NCBI GenBank assembly: GCA_019248265.1
Contig: JAEHGX010000001.1
Span: forward strand, 1 to 64,000
Direction: 5' to 3'
DNA from: Candidatus Falkowbacteria bacterium S5_I03
GTDB lineage: Bacteria; Patescibacteriota; Patescibacteriia; Patescibacteriales; UBA12465
Length of the DNA stretch: 64,000 bases
The translations under genes were made by a program, and so were the position numbers. Each line of letters opens with the position of its first letter. Within the stretch, counting starts at the first letter, position 1. The notes under the pieces were generated by a model, which worked only from the letters and a program-made list of their open reading frames with translations, was not told the DNA's origin and did not search any database. Shown piece by piece: positions 40,726-50,427 of this stretch.

Positions 40726-43362
40726 ATGGATAACTCTTTATTTTATCAATTAAGTGTAGCCGCTGCTTTTAAAAAACTAGCGACTAAACAATCCGGTCTA
40801 GAAGCGTTAGAGGTTGAGAGTCGCTTAAAGACTCATGGCTTGAATAAATTGCCGCGTAAAAAAGCTTTAACTGGTTTAAGTCTATTTTTGGGGCAATTTA
40901 AAAATCCTCTAGTTTTTATTCTATTTGCCGCTTTAGCGATTAGTTTTTTTGCGGGCCATAAAAGCGATTCTTTGATTATTTTTATTGTGATAATGGTTAC
41001 CAATACGGTGGGGTTTTTGCAAGAGTGGAAGGCTAATAATGCCTTGGAGAAGCTGGGGCAAGCCGTAACGCATAAAGTAAGGGTGTGGCGCGATAATCAG
41101 TTATCGATTATTAAAAGAGAATTTTTGGTTCCCGGAGATATTATTGAAATTACGGCCGGCGATGTTATTCCGGCCGATGCTCGAATTTTTGAAGCTAAAG
41201 ACCTTAAGGTTAATGAAGCTGCTTTAACTGGGGAATCACTGGCGGTTGATAAATCAATTAAAGAATTGAAGACGGAAATCAGTTTGGCTGATAGAAAAAA
41301 TATGATTTATCAGGGGACAATTGTGGCTGATGGTTTTGGTAAAGCGCTCGTTACCGCTACCGGCCAAAATACTGAGATTGGACAAATTGCCAAGCTGATT
41401 AAAGAAACTAGCGAGGGGCTGACGCCACTCCAAAAACAAATAAATAATTTTGGCATTAAATTAGGCCTATTTTTAATTGCGGCCAATGTCGTTATTTTTT
41501 TAATAGGCATTATTAGCGGTCGTGATATTTTTGAAATGTTTATGGTTTCGGTGGTAATTGTGGTCTCGGCTGTTCCTGAAGGGCTGATTCCGGCAATGGC
41601 CATTATTCTAGCGATTGGCATGCAGCATCTCGCCAAAAAACAAGGTTTAGTCAGGCGTGCAATTGCCGCTGAGACCTTAGGTTCAGTTTCGGTTATTTGC
41701 GCCGATAAAACCGGAACCCTGACTCAGGGGGAAATGCTGGTCGACCGATTTATTGGCGCTAGTGGTTTAGAAAAAATAAGCAAAGAAACTTTAGCTTTAA
41801 AAATTGCCGTTCTCTGTAACGACGGGTTGATAGAAAATCCCGGAGATGATTTGTCAAAATTGAAAATTTCCGGAAACCCAACCGATAAAGCTTTATTGCT
41901 CGCCGGAGCGGGTGTGGGGTTATATCGTCAAGAGCTAGAAAAGATAAACCCGCGTTTAGATGAAATATTATTTTCTTCAGCTTCTAAACTGATGGCCACT
42001 TTGAATAAATCAGCAGACGGCCAAGAAGTGATTTATATTAAAGGAGCTCCTGAAAAATTATTGGCGGCTGCTTCTAAAATTTACGTTGACGGCAAAGAAA
42101 AGAAACTATCCATTAAAGATAAAAAATTACAAGCTGATAAAATTGCCGAGTTTACCGACACTGGCGCGCGGGTAATCGCTTTGGCTTATAAAAATAAAAT
42201 GACCGGCACACCTGGTCATTTAGAAGCAGCTGATTTGGAGGATTTAACCTTAGTAGGTTTCTTTTCGCTTCGCGATCAAGTACGAACTGATGTTAAGCAG
42301 GCTATTCAATCTTGTCGCGAGGCGGGAATTAGAGTAGTAATAATTACCGGCGATAATGCGCGAACAGCGACTGCTATTGTCAAAGAAATTGGCTTGGAAA
42401 TTAATAGTCATAATGTGGTTGATGGCGATGAGCTTGATAAAATGACCGATGCCCAGCTAAAAAAACGCATTAGAGATATCCGGCTTTATGCCCGCGTTAG
42501 CCCGCATCATAAGCTGAGAATTGTTAACGCCTTTCAAGAAATCGGCAAGACAGTTGCTATGACCGGCGATGGCATCAATGATTCTCCGGCGCTCAAAAAA
42601 GCGGACATCGGTGTCGCCATCGGTAGTGGCACGGATGTCGCCAAAGAAGCTGCCGATTTAGTACTGCTGGATAATAGTTTTATGACAATCGTGGCTGCTG
42701 TTAAACAGGGGCGAATTACTTTTTTAAATATTAGAAAAGTTATTCTTTATTTATTTACCGATTGTTTCCAGGAAATGATTATTATCGGCGTTTCGGTAAT
42801 TTTAGGCTGGCCATTGCCAATCTTACCGGTTCAAGTTCTTTGGATTAAATTAATTGAAGATCCTTTACCGGCTGCTAGTTTAGCTTTTGATGTTTCCGAC
42901 GATAATGTGATGCACGAGCGGCCACGCCATCGCGAGCAGCCGCTGCTTACCCCTGCTTTACAAAAAATAATCGCCTTTTATGCTATTGTAATGGATTGTT
43001 TTGCGCTGGCAATTTTTTATTATTATTTTAAAGTTGTGGGAGATATTACCCTGGCTCGCAGCGTGATGTTTGCCACTCTCGGCCTAAGTACCATGTTCTA
43101 TATTTATGCGGTCCGCGGCTTAAATACTTCAATTTTTAAGACCAAACATTTCTCCAATAAATTTTTAGTGAGCGCTACTGTTTTAGGAATGGCGCTTATT
43201 GCCGTTTCTATTTATTTACCGGTTCTTAATCGTTTGTTAAGTACCGTGCCCTTAAGAATTAATGATTGGGCAGTCATCTTAACTTATGGCATTTTAACCA
43301 TGTTTGTTTTTGAGCTCGGCAAATATATTTCCGGTTATCGCCGGGAAGTTAAAAAATTGTAA
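40726..43362 (+). CDS. P-type cation ATPase (P2, Ca2+-type)
   Basis: 878-aa ion pump. N-terminal cation ATPase domain, actuator motif ALTGESLAVDK, M4 ion-site motif PEGL (P284), phosphorylation motif DKTGTLT (D327), nucleotide-binding KGAPEKL, hinge TGDGINDSPALKKADIG, and C-terminal membrane helices. PEGL marks the SERCA/PMCA-like P2 class and argues against copper (which needs CPC). Calcium efflux is the best guess. Its stop codon directly abuts the stop of the convergent copper-fusion gene, with no terminator between. Confidence 0.94.
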   Translation: MDNSLFYQLSVAAAFKKLATKQSGLEALEVESRLKTHGLNKLPRKKALTGLSLFLGQFKNPLVFILFAALAISFFAGHKSDSLIIFIVIMVTNTVGFLQEWKANNALEKLGQAVTHKVRVWRDNQLSIIKREFLVPGDIIEITAGDVIPADARIFEAKDLKVNEAALTGESLAVDKSIKELKTEISLADRKNMIYQGTIVADGFGKALVTATGQNTEIGQIAKLIKETSEGLTPLQKQINNFGIKLGLFLIAANVVIFLIGIISGRDIFEMFMVSVVIVVSAVPEGLIPAMAIILAIGMQHLAKKQGLVRRAIAAETLGSVSVICADKTGTLTQGEMLVDRFIGASGLEKISKETLALKIAVLCNDGLIENPGDDLSKLKISGNPTDKALLLAGAGVGLYRQELEKINPRLDEILFSSASKLMATLNKSADGQEVIYIKGAPEKLLAAASKIYVDGKEKKLSIKDKKLQADKIAEFTDTGARVIALAYKNKMTGTPGHLEAADLEDLTLVGFFSLRDQVRTDVKQAIQSCREAGIRVVIITGDNARTATAIVKEIGLEINSHNVVDGDELDKMTDAQLKKRIRDIRLYARVSPHHKLRIVNAFQEIGKTVAMTGDGINDSPALKKADIGVAIGSGTDVAKEAADLVLLDNSFMTIVAAVKQGRITFLNIRKVILYLFTDCFQEMIIIGVSVILGWPLPILPVQVLWIKLIEDPLPAASLAFDVSDDNVMHERPRHREQPLLTPALQKIIAFYAIVMDCFALAIFYYYFKVVGDITLARSVMFATLGLSTMFYIYAVRGLNTSIFKTKHFSNKFLVSATVLGMALIAVSIYLPVLNRLLSTVPLRINDWAVILTYGILTMFVFELGKYISGYRREVKKL

Positions 43363-44760
43363 TTAACGTAACTGACTTTTATCGCTAACCACTAAGAATT
43401 TTCCGGTGTACATTCCCATGGAGCAGGAGAAGGGGATTTCCCCGACTTTATCTGGCGTAAATTCAAGAATATTTTCCCCCGGTTTTAATTGGGTCTGAAT
43501 TTTTAAGGATGGAATCACCAGAGAACTGGCGCAAGAATAGGGGGCCTGCGCGTCTATGATAAATTTAACCGGCTGGCCCTTAAGAATTGTGAAATTATTA
43601 GGCGAATAACCACGGTTGGTTTCCGCCATTCTGATTATACGGACTCCGTCTTCCTCTTCAATATTGGAATTTGAATTTTTAGTTTCCGTTTCCGTTTTTG
43701 ATGTTATTTTATTAAAATCAAAACCTGAAGAAATTTTAAAGAGACGGTAGCCGTTAGCTAAATTGAAGATTCCGAAAGCGACTACAATTATTCCGGCGAT
43801 CACGAAGAAAGCGCTGGATTTTTTTTTGCCACCAAGAGTGCTAAGGCCGCCAATTCCTAAAAATCCCGGAGCTGTGCCCAGGGCAAATAGCGCCATAATT
43901 AATCCTCCCTGAAGAAAATTTCCGGTTCCCAAGGCGTATATCTGCATTGCTTGGGTAAAGCCGCAGGGCAGAAAAAAAGTTAACGCTCCTAAAACTAAGG
44001 GGTTATCGATTTTTATTATTTTGCCAAATTTTTTCGGCAACGAAAAATCAAACTTAGTGAAACTAGGGAAAATTTCTAGGAGTTTTAAGCCAAGTATTAA
44101 AACGACAAAACCGATAATAATAGTTATTAGCGAGTTAACTAACGGCGATAATTTAAAAGCTGAACCGATAAGGCCTAGAATGCCGCCGAGCAAGAAAAAT
44201 CCCCCCAAACGCCCGAGATTGAAAAGGATATGAGGTCGAAATTTTTCTCGTCTGGTCGCTTCGGGATGATTTTGTGCGTAGTTAGCGGCTAAGCTCAAAA
44301 CTAAACCGCCTACTAGCGCCAGACAGGTTGATACCCCGGCGACTAAACCGACAATAATAGCTAAGGGCCAAGAAAAATTCTGTTCCAATAATCCGCCGAA
44401 AGGCAGGGAAGTTGTACGATTGAGAAGCAAATAAATAATTGCCACTGAGGCGATTACAGTAATATAAAAGCTTAAATCTTTTGGCTTATGTTTAGTTTCT
44501 GCCAAATCGCAATTTAAATTTTGGTTGTTATCGGCGTCAGTTTGATTTTTTATTTTACCTAGTCCGTAACCGGTTGCCTCTAAGGCTTTTTTAATTTCTT
44601 CTATTTTTGGCTTTTCACCGCTATATTCTATTTCCGCAAATCCGGTTTTATGGTTCACGTTGACTTTAGATACTTCCTTGATTTCTCGAAGAGCGTCTTC
44701 GGTCAAAATTTCACAGGCTTTGCAATGCAAGCCGGAAACGGGCACGACAAACTTAGGCAT
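43363..44760 (-). CDS. HMA - TauE/SafE(DsbD-like) - cupredoxin fusion protein
   Basis: 465-aa copper-handling fusion. Residues 1-~70 are a heavy-metal-associated domain with GLHCKACE (C13, C16). Residues ~95-345 are six or more helices of the sulfite-exporter TauE/SafE/DsbD-like type (GVSTCLALVGG, LPCGFTQAMQIYALGTG). Residues ~365-465 form an extracytoplasmic cupredoxin-like domain with ILKGQPVKFIID, a cysteine in YSCASS and the copper-site CSMGMYTG. Copper export or delivery to envelope cupredoxins is likely. It lies 17 nt after csoR in the same operon. Confidence 0.9.
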   Translation of the reverse strand: MPKFVVPVSGLHCKACEILTEDALREIKEVSKVNVNHKTGFAEIEYSGEKPKIEEIKKALEATGYGLGKIKNQTDADNNQNLNCDLAETKHKPKDLSFYITVIASVAIIYLLLNRTTSLPFGGLLEQNFSWPLAIIVGLVAGVSTCLALVGGLVLSLAANYAQNHPEATRREKFRPHILFNLGRLGGFFLLGGILGLIGSAFKLSPLVNSLITIIIGFVVLILGLKLLEIFPSFTKFDFSLPKKFGKIIKIDNPLVLGALTFFLPCGFTQAMQIYALGTGNFLQGGLIMALFALGTAPGFLGIGGLSTLGGKKKSSAFFVIAGIIVVAFGIFNLANGYRLFKISSGFDFNKITSKTETETKNSNSNIEEEDGVRIIRMAETNRGYSPNNFTILKGQPVKFIIDAQAPYSCASSLVIPSLKIQTQLKPGENILEFTPDKVGEIPFSCSMGMYTGKFLVVSDKSQLR

Positions 44761-44777
44761 ATTTTTATTTTAGCGGC

Positions 44778-45050
44778 TTATTTAGCGGCTAATTTATTAA
44801 CTTTTAAAATTTCTTCAACCATCTTGGCTTTTAATTTTTCATTCTTAGAAGCCATGGCATTTTTAAAGCAAGTATTAAGATGTCCAGCCATCAGCATTTG
44901 ATGGGCGGATTTCAGGAGACCAATCGCCGCCAAATTTTGTTGCATAATATCGATGCAATATTCACCGTCGTCGGTCATGGAGATTAATTTATCCATTAAG
45001 CTTTTCGCTTTTTTAAAATTAATCATGATGTCTTTTTTGTTCTCGCTCAT
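44778..45050 (-). CDS. csoR: Copper-sensing repressor CsoR
   Basis: 90-aa all-helical DUF156 repressor. The copper ligands are present with the exact spacing of M. tuberculosis CsoR (C36-H61-C65): C32, H57 and C61 here. This pattern distinguishes it from RcnR/FrmR. The ATG at 45050 is preferred over an in-frame upstream start at 45125 because the latter would run through its own operator and promoter. It should repress its own operon with the copper fusion gene and release DNA on Cu(I) binding. Confidence 0.93.
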   Translation of the reverse strand: MSENKKDIMINFKKAKSLMDKLISMTDDGEYCIDIMQQNLAAIGLLKSAHQMLMAGHLNTCFKNAMASKNEKLKAKMVEEILKVNKLAAK

Positions 45051-45066
45051 ATATTTATTTTGTATT

Positions 45067-45093
45067 AATACTAACACCTGGGGTGTAGGTATT
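45067..45093 (-). promoter_or_regulatory. CsoR operator
   Basis: Pseudo-palindrome AATAC-n2-ACACC-n3-GGTGT-n2-GTATT between the -10 element and csoR start. G/C-rich centre with A/T flanks, as in known CsoR sites. Binding would block the transcription start. Confidence 0.8.
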
Positions 45094-45096
45094 AAA

Positions 45097-45125
45097 ATTA
45101 TACACGCTTGCTTTTGCGCCGTCAA
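45097..45125 (-). promoter_or_regulatory. csoR promoter
   Basis: Minus strand TTGACG, 17-nt spacer, TATAAT; overlaps the presumed rarA promoter on the other strand. Confidence 0.85.
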
Positions 45126-45135
45126 ATGCTATATT
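45108..45135 (+). promoter_or_regulatory. Possible rarA promoter giving a leaderless mRNA
   Basis: TATATT at 45130-45135 puts a start site at or next to the ATG (45142). The -35 (TTGCTT) is weak and lies inside the csoR promoter. Confidence 0.4.
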
Positions 45136-45141
45136 TAAATT

Positions 45142-46317
45142 ATGTGGGAAAATATGCCTTTGGCCACTTATTTCCGTCCGCAAAAGTTGGCGGAATTTAT
45201 TGGCCAAGAAAAAATTATCGGGGCTAATACTTGGCTTTATCAGGCGATTAAAGAAGACCGAGTGCCTTCGCTTATTTTCTGGGGTCCGCCGGGAAGCGGT
45301 AAAACGACCTTGGCTTTTATTATTGCCAAGGAAACTAAGGCAGAGTTCGTGGAATTTAGCGCTACCGAAAGTGGGATTAAAGATTTAAAAATTGTTGTTG
45401 ATCGCGCTAAGAGCAGTCAGCGTTTGGGACAAAAAACCTTTCTGTTTATTGATGAAATTCATCGTTGGAACAAAGCCCAGCAAGACGCGCTTTTGCCGCA
45501 GGTAGAGAATGGTACGATTACGCTAATCGGTGCTACCACCGAAAACCCTAGTTTTGCCGTTAACGGAGCGCTCTTATCTCGCGTTAAGGTTGTAGTTCTA
45601 GAGGCTCTAGAGCCCTCCAGTTTGGAAAAAATAATTAAATTAGCCGCTAAGCGTTTAAATATTAAATTAGCCAAAGATATTGCCGGATTGATTGCGCAAA
45701 TGGCTAACGGTGATGCCCGTAAGGCGCTTGGTATTTTAGAAAGCGCTTATAAGCATGAAGGAGAAATTACCGCCCAATTAGTTAAGGATATTATTAATAA
45801 GCCGGGACTTTTATATGATAAAAAGGGCGAGGAACATTATAATTTAATTTCAGCGCTTCATAAATCAATGCGCGGCCACAATGCCGATGCCGCCATTTAT
45901 TATTTGGCGCGAATGCTGGAGGCCGGCGAAGATCCGCTTTATGTAGCGCGGCGCTTAATCAGATTTGCTTCGGAAGATATCGGCTTGGCCAATAATAGCG
46001 CTTTGATGCTAGCGACTGCCGCCTATGATGCTTGCCATAAAATTGGCTTGCCGGAGTGCGCTGTTAATTTGGCCCATTGCGTCGCTTACTTAGCCAAGTC
46101 TCCAAAAAGCGTCGCTGTCTATGAAGCTTATTTATCCGCCCAGGCTGAAGTTCAAAAAAGCGGCAATTTGCCGGTTCCGCTTTATTTGCGCAATGCGCCG
46201 ACCAAATTAATGAAAGAACTGGATTACGGTAAAAATTATAAATATACTCCGCATCAAGACGATTCCAATCAAGAATATCTGCCGGAAAAAATTAAAGGTA
46301 AAAAATTTCTTCCTTAA
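45142..46317 (+). CDS. rarA: Replication-associated recombination protein A (RarA/MgsA)
   Basis: 391-aa AAA+ ATPase that acts at stalled replication forks. N-terminal PLATYFRPQKLAEFIGQ, Walker A GPPGSGKTT, Walker B FIDEIHRW, sensor GATTENPSF, then the clamp-loader-like C-terminal region with LARMLEAGEDPLYVARRLIRFASEDIGLA. Length is a little below the usual ~440 because the tail is short. Its 3' end overlaps the convergent response-regulator gene by four bases. Confidence 0.95.
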   Translation: MWENMPLATYFRPQKLAEFIGQEKIIGANTWLYQAIKEDRVPSLIFWGPPGSGKTTLAFIIAKETKAEFVEFSATESGIKDLKIVVDRAKSSQRLGQKTFLFIDEIHRWNKAQQDALLPQVENGTITLIGATTENPSFAVNGALLSRVKVVVLEALEPSSLEKIIKLAAKRLNIKLAKDIAGLIAQMANGDARKALGILESAYKHEGEITAQLVKDIINKPGLLYDKKGEEHYNLISALHKSMRGHNADAAIYYLARMLEAGEDPLYVARRLIRFASEDIGLANNSALMLATAAYDACHKIGLPECAVNLAHCVAYLAKSPKSVAVYEAYLSAQAEVQKSGNLPVPLYLRNAPTKLMKELDYGKNYKYTPHQDDSNQEYLPEKIKGKKFLP

Positions 46318-46994
46318 TCCATTTTTTTTAACGCTAATTTATAGCCGCGTCCGGAAAAAGTATGAATGAGATTACGCTCGCCGCCGCGGTTTAATTTTCG
46401 TCTCAGGCTAGCAATATGCGTTTCGATGGAATTAGAGAAAGGGTCGGCATTATAATTCCAAACATTTTCCAGAATTTCACCGCGGGAAACGATTTCATTT
46501 TTGCGGCGTAAAAGATATTCTAATAAGCCATGTTCGCGCCTGGTTAAATAGAGCTCTTTGCCGGCTCGCCGAAAACAGCCAATCTTAGAATCAAATATTA
46601 GATTTCCTAGCTTGCTGATAACCTTTTCAATATGTCCCGGTCTTCTGAGCAGTGCCTCAATTCGCATTATTAATTCCTCCAATAAAAAGGGTTTGCTTAG
46701 ATAATCGTCCGCCCCTAAATCGAAGGCGGTTTTTTTATCGCTTAGCTCCGCTTTGACAGTCAGCATGATTATAGGCAAATATTTTTTTTCCTGGCGGATT
46801 TCTTTTAAAACTTCTAAGCCCGACATTTTTGGCAGGGAATTATCCAAAATAATTAAATCATAATTGCCGGTACGGGCCATAAAAGCGCCACGTTCGCCGT
46901 CGCCGGCATCTTCCACTAAGAATGATTTGGCGCTGAGGCTCTTTTTTAAGAATTGGACAATCCCCGGATTATCCTCAATGATTAAAATTTTCAT
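46314..46994 (-). CDS. OmpR/PhoB-family response regulator (orphan)
   Basis: 226 aa. Receiver domain (1-~115) with acidic IIEDN, phospho-acceptor aspartate in LIILDNSLPKMSG near residue 51, and LSKPF lysine. DNA-binding winged helix (~128-222) with LTRREHGLLEYLLRRKNEIVSRGEIL and RRKLNRG...IHTFSGRGYKL. No histidine kinase gene is adjacent, so the partner must be elsewhere. Tail-to-tail with rarA. Confidence 0.94.
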   Translation of the reverse strand: MKILIIEDNPGIVQFLKKSLSAKSFLVEDAGDGERGAFMARTGNYDLIILDNSLPKMSGLEVLKEIRQEKKYLPIIMLTVKAELSDKKTAFDLGADDYLSKPFLLEELIMRIEALLRRPGHIEKVISKLGNLIFDSKIGCFRRAGKELYLTRREHGLLEYLLRRKNEIVSRGEILENVWNYNADPFSNSIETHIASLRRKLNRGGERNLIHTFSGRGYKLALKKMD

Positions 46995-47091
46995 ATTTTT
47001 ATCTTTTATTATTAACTAATTATAACAAGCAGCCGCTAAAATAAACTTAATTTTTATATATTTTTAAAATAAAATCGGTCGGCTCTAAGAT

Positions 47092-47120
47092 TTGCTTAAA
47101 AATTGATAAAATAGTATATT
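47092..47120 (+). promoter_or_regulatory. Probable hisS promoter
   Basis: TTGCTT, 17-nt spacer, TATATT. A TTAAGGCGC/GCGCC-TTAA hairpin follows in the leader before ATG 47176. Confidence 0.5.
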
Positions 47121-47175
47121 TTAAGAAGATAATCTAAGTTAAGGCGCTTGAGGCGCCGTTAACGTTTCTAAATTT

Positions 47176-48462
47176 ATGGCTAAAGTTTTATCAAAACAAG
47201 AACCTAAGGGAACTCTGGATTGGACTCCGGAAGAATTTGCTATCCGCAAATATATTTTTGATTGTTGGCGCCGGGTTTGTCTGCGCTATGGTTTTGAGGA
47301 ATATTTAACGCCGATTGTGGAGAGCGCAGAAATTTATCGCGCTAAATCAGGAGAAGACGTCGGCGGCAAAGAATTGGTCACCTTTTCCGATTTGGGTGGA
47401 CGGGAATTATCCATTCGTCCGGAAATGACGCCTTCGGTGGTGCGCATGGTTTCTAAGGTTTATACCGCCAGTCCAAAACCGTTGAAATATTTTTCGATTG
47501 CCAACTTTATGCGCAATGAAAAACCGCAACGTGGCCGCAATCGAGAATTCTGGCAGCTCAATTGTGACATTTTCGGTAGCGCGAATGCGAGCGCTGATAT
47601 TGAAATTTTAACTTTGGCCCTGGATTTGGTTTTAGAATTTAAACCGCCAAAAAAATCTTTTTCTCTAAATTTAAATAGCCGCCAGTTGCTTGATGGCGTC
47701 TTAGATTTAGCCGGCGCTTCTAAATTAAAACCGGAAGCGAAAGCGGAAGTGGTTCGGACTTTGGATAAGTGGCATAAATTATCAGTTCCAGCTATCCAAG
47801 AACGCTTGCAAGTGGCGGGCTTAAAAAAAGAGGCGATTACGATTTTAGAAAAATTTATGTCCGTTGGTAATTTATTGGAATTATCCAAAAAATTGCCGGA
47901 ACTTAAAAATAATCTTGGTTTTATTCAAATTCAGGAAGCGATGTCGGCTTTGTCTGTTTTAGGCTACGACGCTTTGGTAGAATTTAATCCCTCGGTTATC
48001 CGTGGTTTTGATTATTATGATGGTTTGGTGTTTGAAGTTTTTGATAAGCATCCTGATAATAACCGGGCGATGTTTGGCGGCGGCCGCTATAACGGTTTGG
48101 CGGAGATTTTTGGCGAGAAAAATTTTCCGGCGATTGGTTTTGCCCCCGGGGATGAGCCGACTCGTTTATTTTTGGAAAGTTGGGGAATGCTTAAGGGTAA
48201 ACAGTCTGATGCTCAGGAAAAATATTACTTTCCGCTTTTGCACCGTGATTTATATTTAGAGTCGCAACAGCTTATTCAAAAATTACGTGGTGCTGGAAAA
48301 AATGTCTTTGCCGGTTTAGAGGAACAGAAAATAAGCAAGGCTTTAGAGTTTGCCAATAAAAAAGGTTTTGCTAAAGTAGTGATTTTTGGCGAAGATGAGC
48401 ATAAGAAGCATAAATATAAAATTAAGGATATGAAAACCGGAAAAGAAGAGGTCGCGTCTTGA
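47176..48462 (+). CDS. hisS: Histidyl-tRNA synthetase
   Basis: Class II synthetase of 428 aa. Motif 1 region EPKGTLDWTPEE...YGFEEYLTPIVE, motif 2 FMRNEKPQRGRNREFWQLNCDIFG, histidine-specific GFDYYDGLVFEVF, motif 3 GGGRYNGLAEIFG...AIGFAPGDEP, and a C-terminal anticodon-binding domain (~335-428). All signatures are present and the length is normal. Single-gene unit with a promoter and a weak terminator. Confidence 0.94.
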   Translation: MAKVLSKQEPKGTLDWTPEEFAIRKYIFDCWRRVCLRYGFEEYLTPIVESAEIYRAKSGEDVGGKELVTFSDLGGRELSIRPEMTPSVVRMVSKVYTASPKPLKYFSIANFMRNEKPQRGRNREFWQLNCDIFGSANASADIEILTLALDLVLEFKPPKKSFSLNLNSRQLLDGVLDLAGASKLKPEAKAEVVRTLDKWHKLSVPAIQERLQVAGLKKEAITILEKFMSVGNLLELSKKLPELKNNLGFIQIQEAMSALSVLGYDALVEFNPSVIRGFDYYDGLVFEVFDKHPDNNRAMFGGGRYNGLAEIFGEKNFPAIGFAPGDEPTRLFLESWGMLKGKQSDAQEKYYFPLLHRDLYLESQQLIQKLRGAGKNVFAGLEEQKISKALEFANKKGFAKVVIFGEDEHKKHKYKIKDMKTGKEEVAS

Positions 48463-48501
48463 CATAAAATGATTATCAATGTATTATAGAGACAAGTTTG
48501 T

Positions 48502-48533
48502 CAGAAAAGCGCGACTAACGGTCGCGTTTTCTG
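48502..48533 (+). terminator. Hairpin after hisS
   Basis: CAGAAAA-CGCGAC pairs with GTCGCG-TTTTCTG around a bulge; T tract is internal, so moderate confidence. Confidence 0.6.
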
Positions 48534-48577
48534 TTTGAAAAATTACGGTTAATATTGCTTAAAAAGCATCTAAAATT

Positions 48578-50362
48578 ATGGATATTAGAAATATCGCCAT
48601 TATTGCTCACGTTGATCACGGCAAAACAACTTTAACTGACTCGTTATTGCGCCAGACCGGAATGGTAACTGATAATAGCACCATGGACAGCAACTCTATC
48701 GAGCAGGAACGAGGCATCACTATTTACGCGAAAAATGCCAGTCTTTTTTATAAGGATTCTAAAATAAATATTGTTGATACTCCGGGGCACGCCGACTTCA
48801 GTTCCGAGGTGGAACGAGTTTTGCGTTCCATTGATTCCGTGTTGCTTGTAGTTGATGCCCAAGAGGGTCCGATGCCACAGACTAAATTCGTTTTGAAGAA
48901 ATCTTTGGAACTCGGTTTGAAGCCGATTGTCGTAATTAATAAAGTTGATAAGCCAGCCGCCCGTCCGGCAGAAGTTGCAGAAATGGTTTATGAATTATTT
49001 TTAGATTTAGGAGCTAATGATGAACAGCTCAATTTTCCGGTCGTTTATACTATTAGTAAAGGCGGTTTGGCCGGACTTAAGGCTGATGAATTGGTTGATA
49101 ACCTTAATCCGCTTTTAGATACTATTTTAGAACACGTTGTTCCGGCTTCTAGCGCCGAAGCTTTAACCGAGCCTTTACTCGCCCAGCCTTTTAATTTGGC
49201 TTATGATAATTTTTTAGGCCGTTGCGCAATCGCTAGAATTTATCAAGGAAAAATTCAGAGCGGCCAGCAAGTGGTGGTTAAAAATTTAGATAATAAAGAT
49301 CGGGCCGGAAAGGTTACCAAACTCTTTACCTTTAAGGGTTTGGCCAGGCAGGAATCCACGGAAGCTTCCGTGGGCGACATTGTTTTAATCGCCGGCTTGT
49401 CGGATATTTATATTGGTGAGACTATCTGTGCGACTGCCAGCCAAGAACCGTTACCGGCAATTAATATTGATGAACCGACTATTTGTTTAAGCTTCTTAGT
49501 TAATAATTCGCCGCTAGCCGGACGTGAAGGCAAGTTTGTCACAAATCGCCAAATCAAAGAACGTCTAGAAAAAGAATTGGAAGTTAATGTTGGTTTAAAA
49601 ATTGATTTTTCCGACATGAACTCTTATAAAGTTTATGGCCGTGGTGAACTTCATATCGCTGTTTTGCTGGAAAATATGCGCCGTGAAGGCTTTGAACTTC
49701 AGGTTTCCCAGCCACAAGTAATTATTAAGGAAGAAAACGGTGTCAAAATGGAGCCTTATGAAGAGGCCAGCATTGATATTCCTGAGAGCTCTTCCGGAGT
49801 AATTATTGAAAAAATGTCTAAACGCAAAGGCCAGTTAACCGACATGAAAACCCATAACGGCCAAACGAGAATTATTTTTGCCATTCCAACCCGCGGTCTA
49901 CTTGGCTATCGCGAAGAGTTTGTGGTTGATACGCGCGGCGAAGGAATTTTATGTACTCATTTTTTGGGATTCCGTCCTTGGGCGGGTGATATTGAAAGAA
50001 GCGCTCTTGGTTCCATGGTTTCTATGGTTACCGGAAAAGCACTGGCTTATTCCTTGTGGAATCTACAAGACAGAGGCGTTTTATATATTCAACCAAATAC
50101 TGAAGTTTATGAAGGAATGGTAATTGGTAATGTTGCCAAGGGAAATGATATGGCGGTTAATCCGATTAAGGGTAAGAAGCTGACCAACGTTCGCGCTTCC
50201 GGCTCTGACGAAGCCATTACTTTAACCCCGCCTTGGGAGTTAAGTTTGGAACGCGGGCTAAGTATTATTAATGATGATGAATATTTGGAAGTAACTCCGA
50301 AAAGCATTCGGATGCGCAAACAATTTTTAACTGAAGTGGAAAGATCGCGCGCTAAAAGATAA
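48578..50362 (+). CDS. typA: Translational GTPase TypA/BipA
   Basis: 594-aa ribosome-binding GTPase involved in stress adaptation and 50S assembly. G1 AHVDHGKTT, switch [11 protein letters not shown]3 DTPGHADF, G4 NKVDKP; then domain II, EF-G-like domains III and V ([25 protein letters not shown]) and the BipA-specific C-terminal domain ([37 protein letters not shown]). Full length. Confidence 0.97.
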   Translation: MDIRNIAIIAHVDHGKTTLTDSLLRQTGMVTDNSTMDSNSIEQERGITIYAKNASLFYKDSKINIVDTPGHADFSSEVERVLRSIDSVLLVVDAQEGPMPQTKFVLKKSLELGLKPIVVINKVDKPAARPAEVAEMVYELFLDLGANDEQLNFPVVYTISKGGLAGLKADELVDNLNPLLDTILEHVVPASSAEALTEPLLAQPFNLAYDNFLGRCAIARIYQGKIQSGQQVVVKNLDNKDRAGKVTKLFTFKGLARQESTEASVGDIVLIAGLSDIYIGETICATASQEPLPAINIDEPTICLSFLVNNSPLAGREGKFVTNRQIKERLEKELEVNVGLKIDFSDMNSYKVYGRGELHIAVLLENMRREGFELQVSQPQVIIKEENGVKMEPYEEASIDIPESSSGVIIEKMSKRKGQLTDMKTHNGQTRIIFAIPTRGLLGYREEFVVDTRGEGILCTHFLGFRPWAGDIERSALGSMVSMVTGKALAYSLWNLQDRGVLYIQPNTEVYEGMVIGNVAKGNDMAVNPIKGKKLTNVRASGSDEAITLTPPWELSLERGLSIINDDEYLEVTPKSIRMRKQFLTEVERSRAKR

Positions 50363-50382
50363 TTATTGAAAAGTTGAAAAAT

Positions 50383-50409
50383 AAAAACACCGAGATTTCG
50401 GTGTTTTTT
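50383..50409. terminator. Bidirectional terminator between typA and rnhB
   Basis: AAAAACACCGA/TCGGTGTTTTTT stem between convergent genes. Confidence 0.88.
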
Positions 50410-50427
50410 GTTTTACTAAATTAAGAA

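Noticed and set aside
40726-43362. P-type ATPase as the copper exporter of the CsoR operon
   Set aside because: It has PEGL in M4 and no N-terminal metal-binding CxxC, and is on the opposite strand; that fits a Ca2+-type pump.
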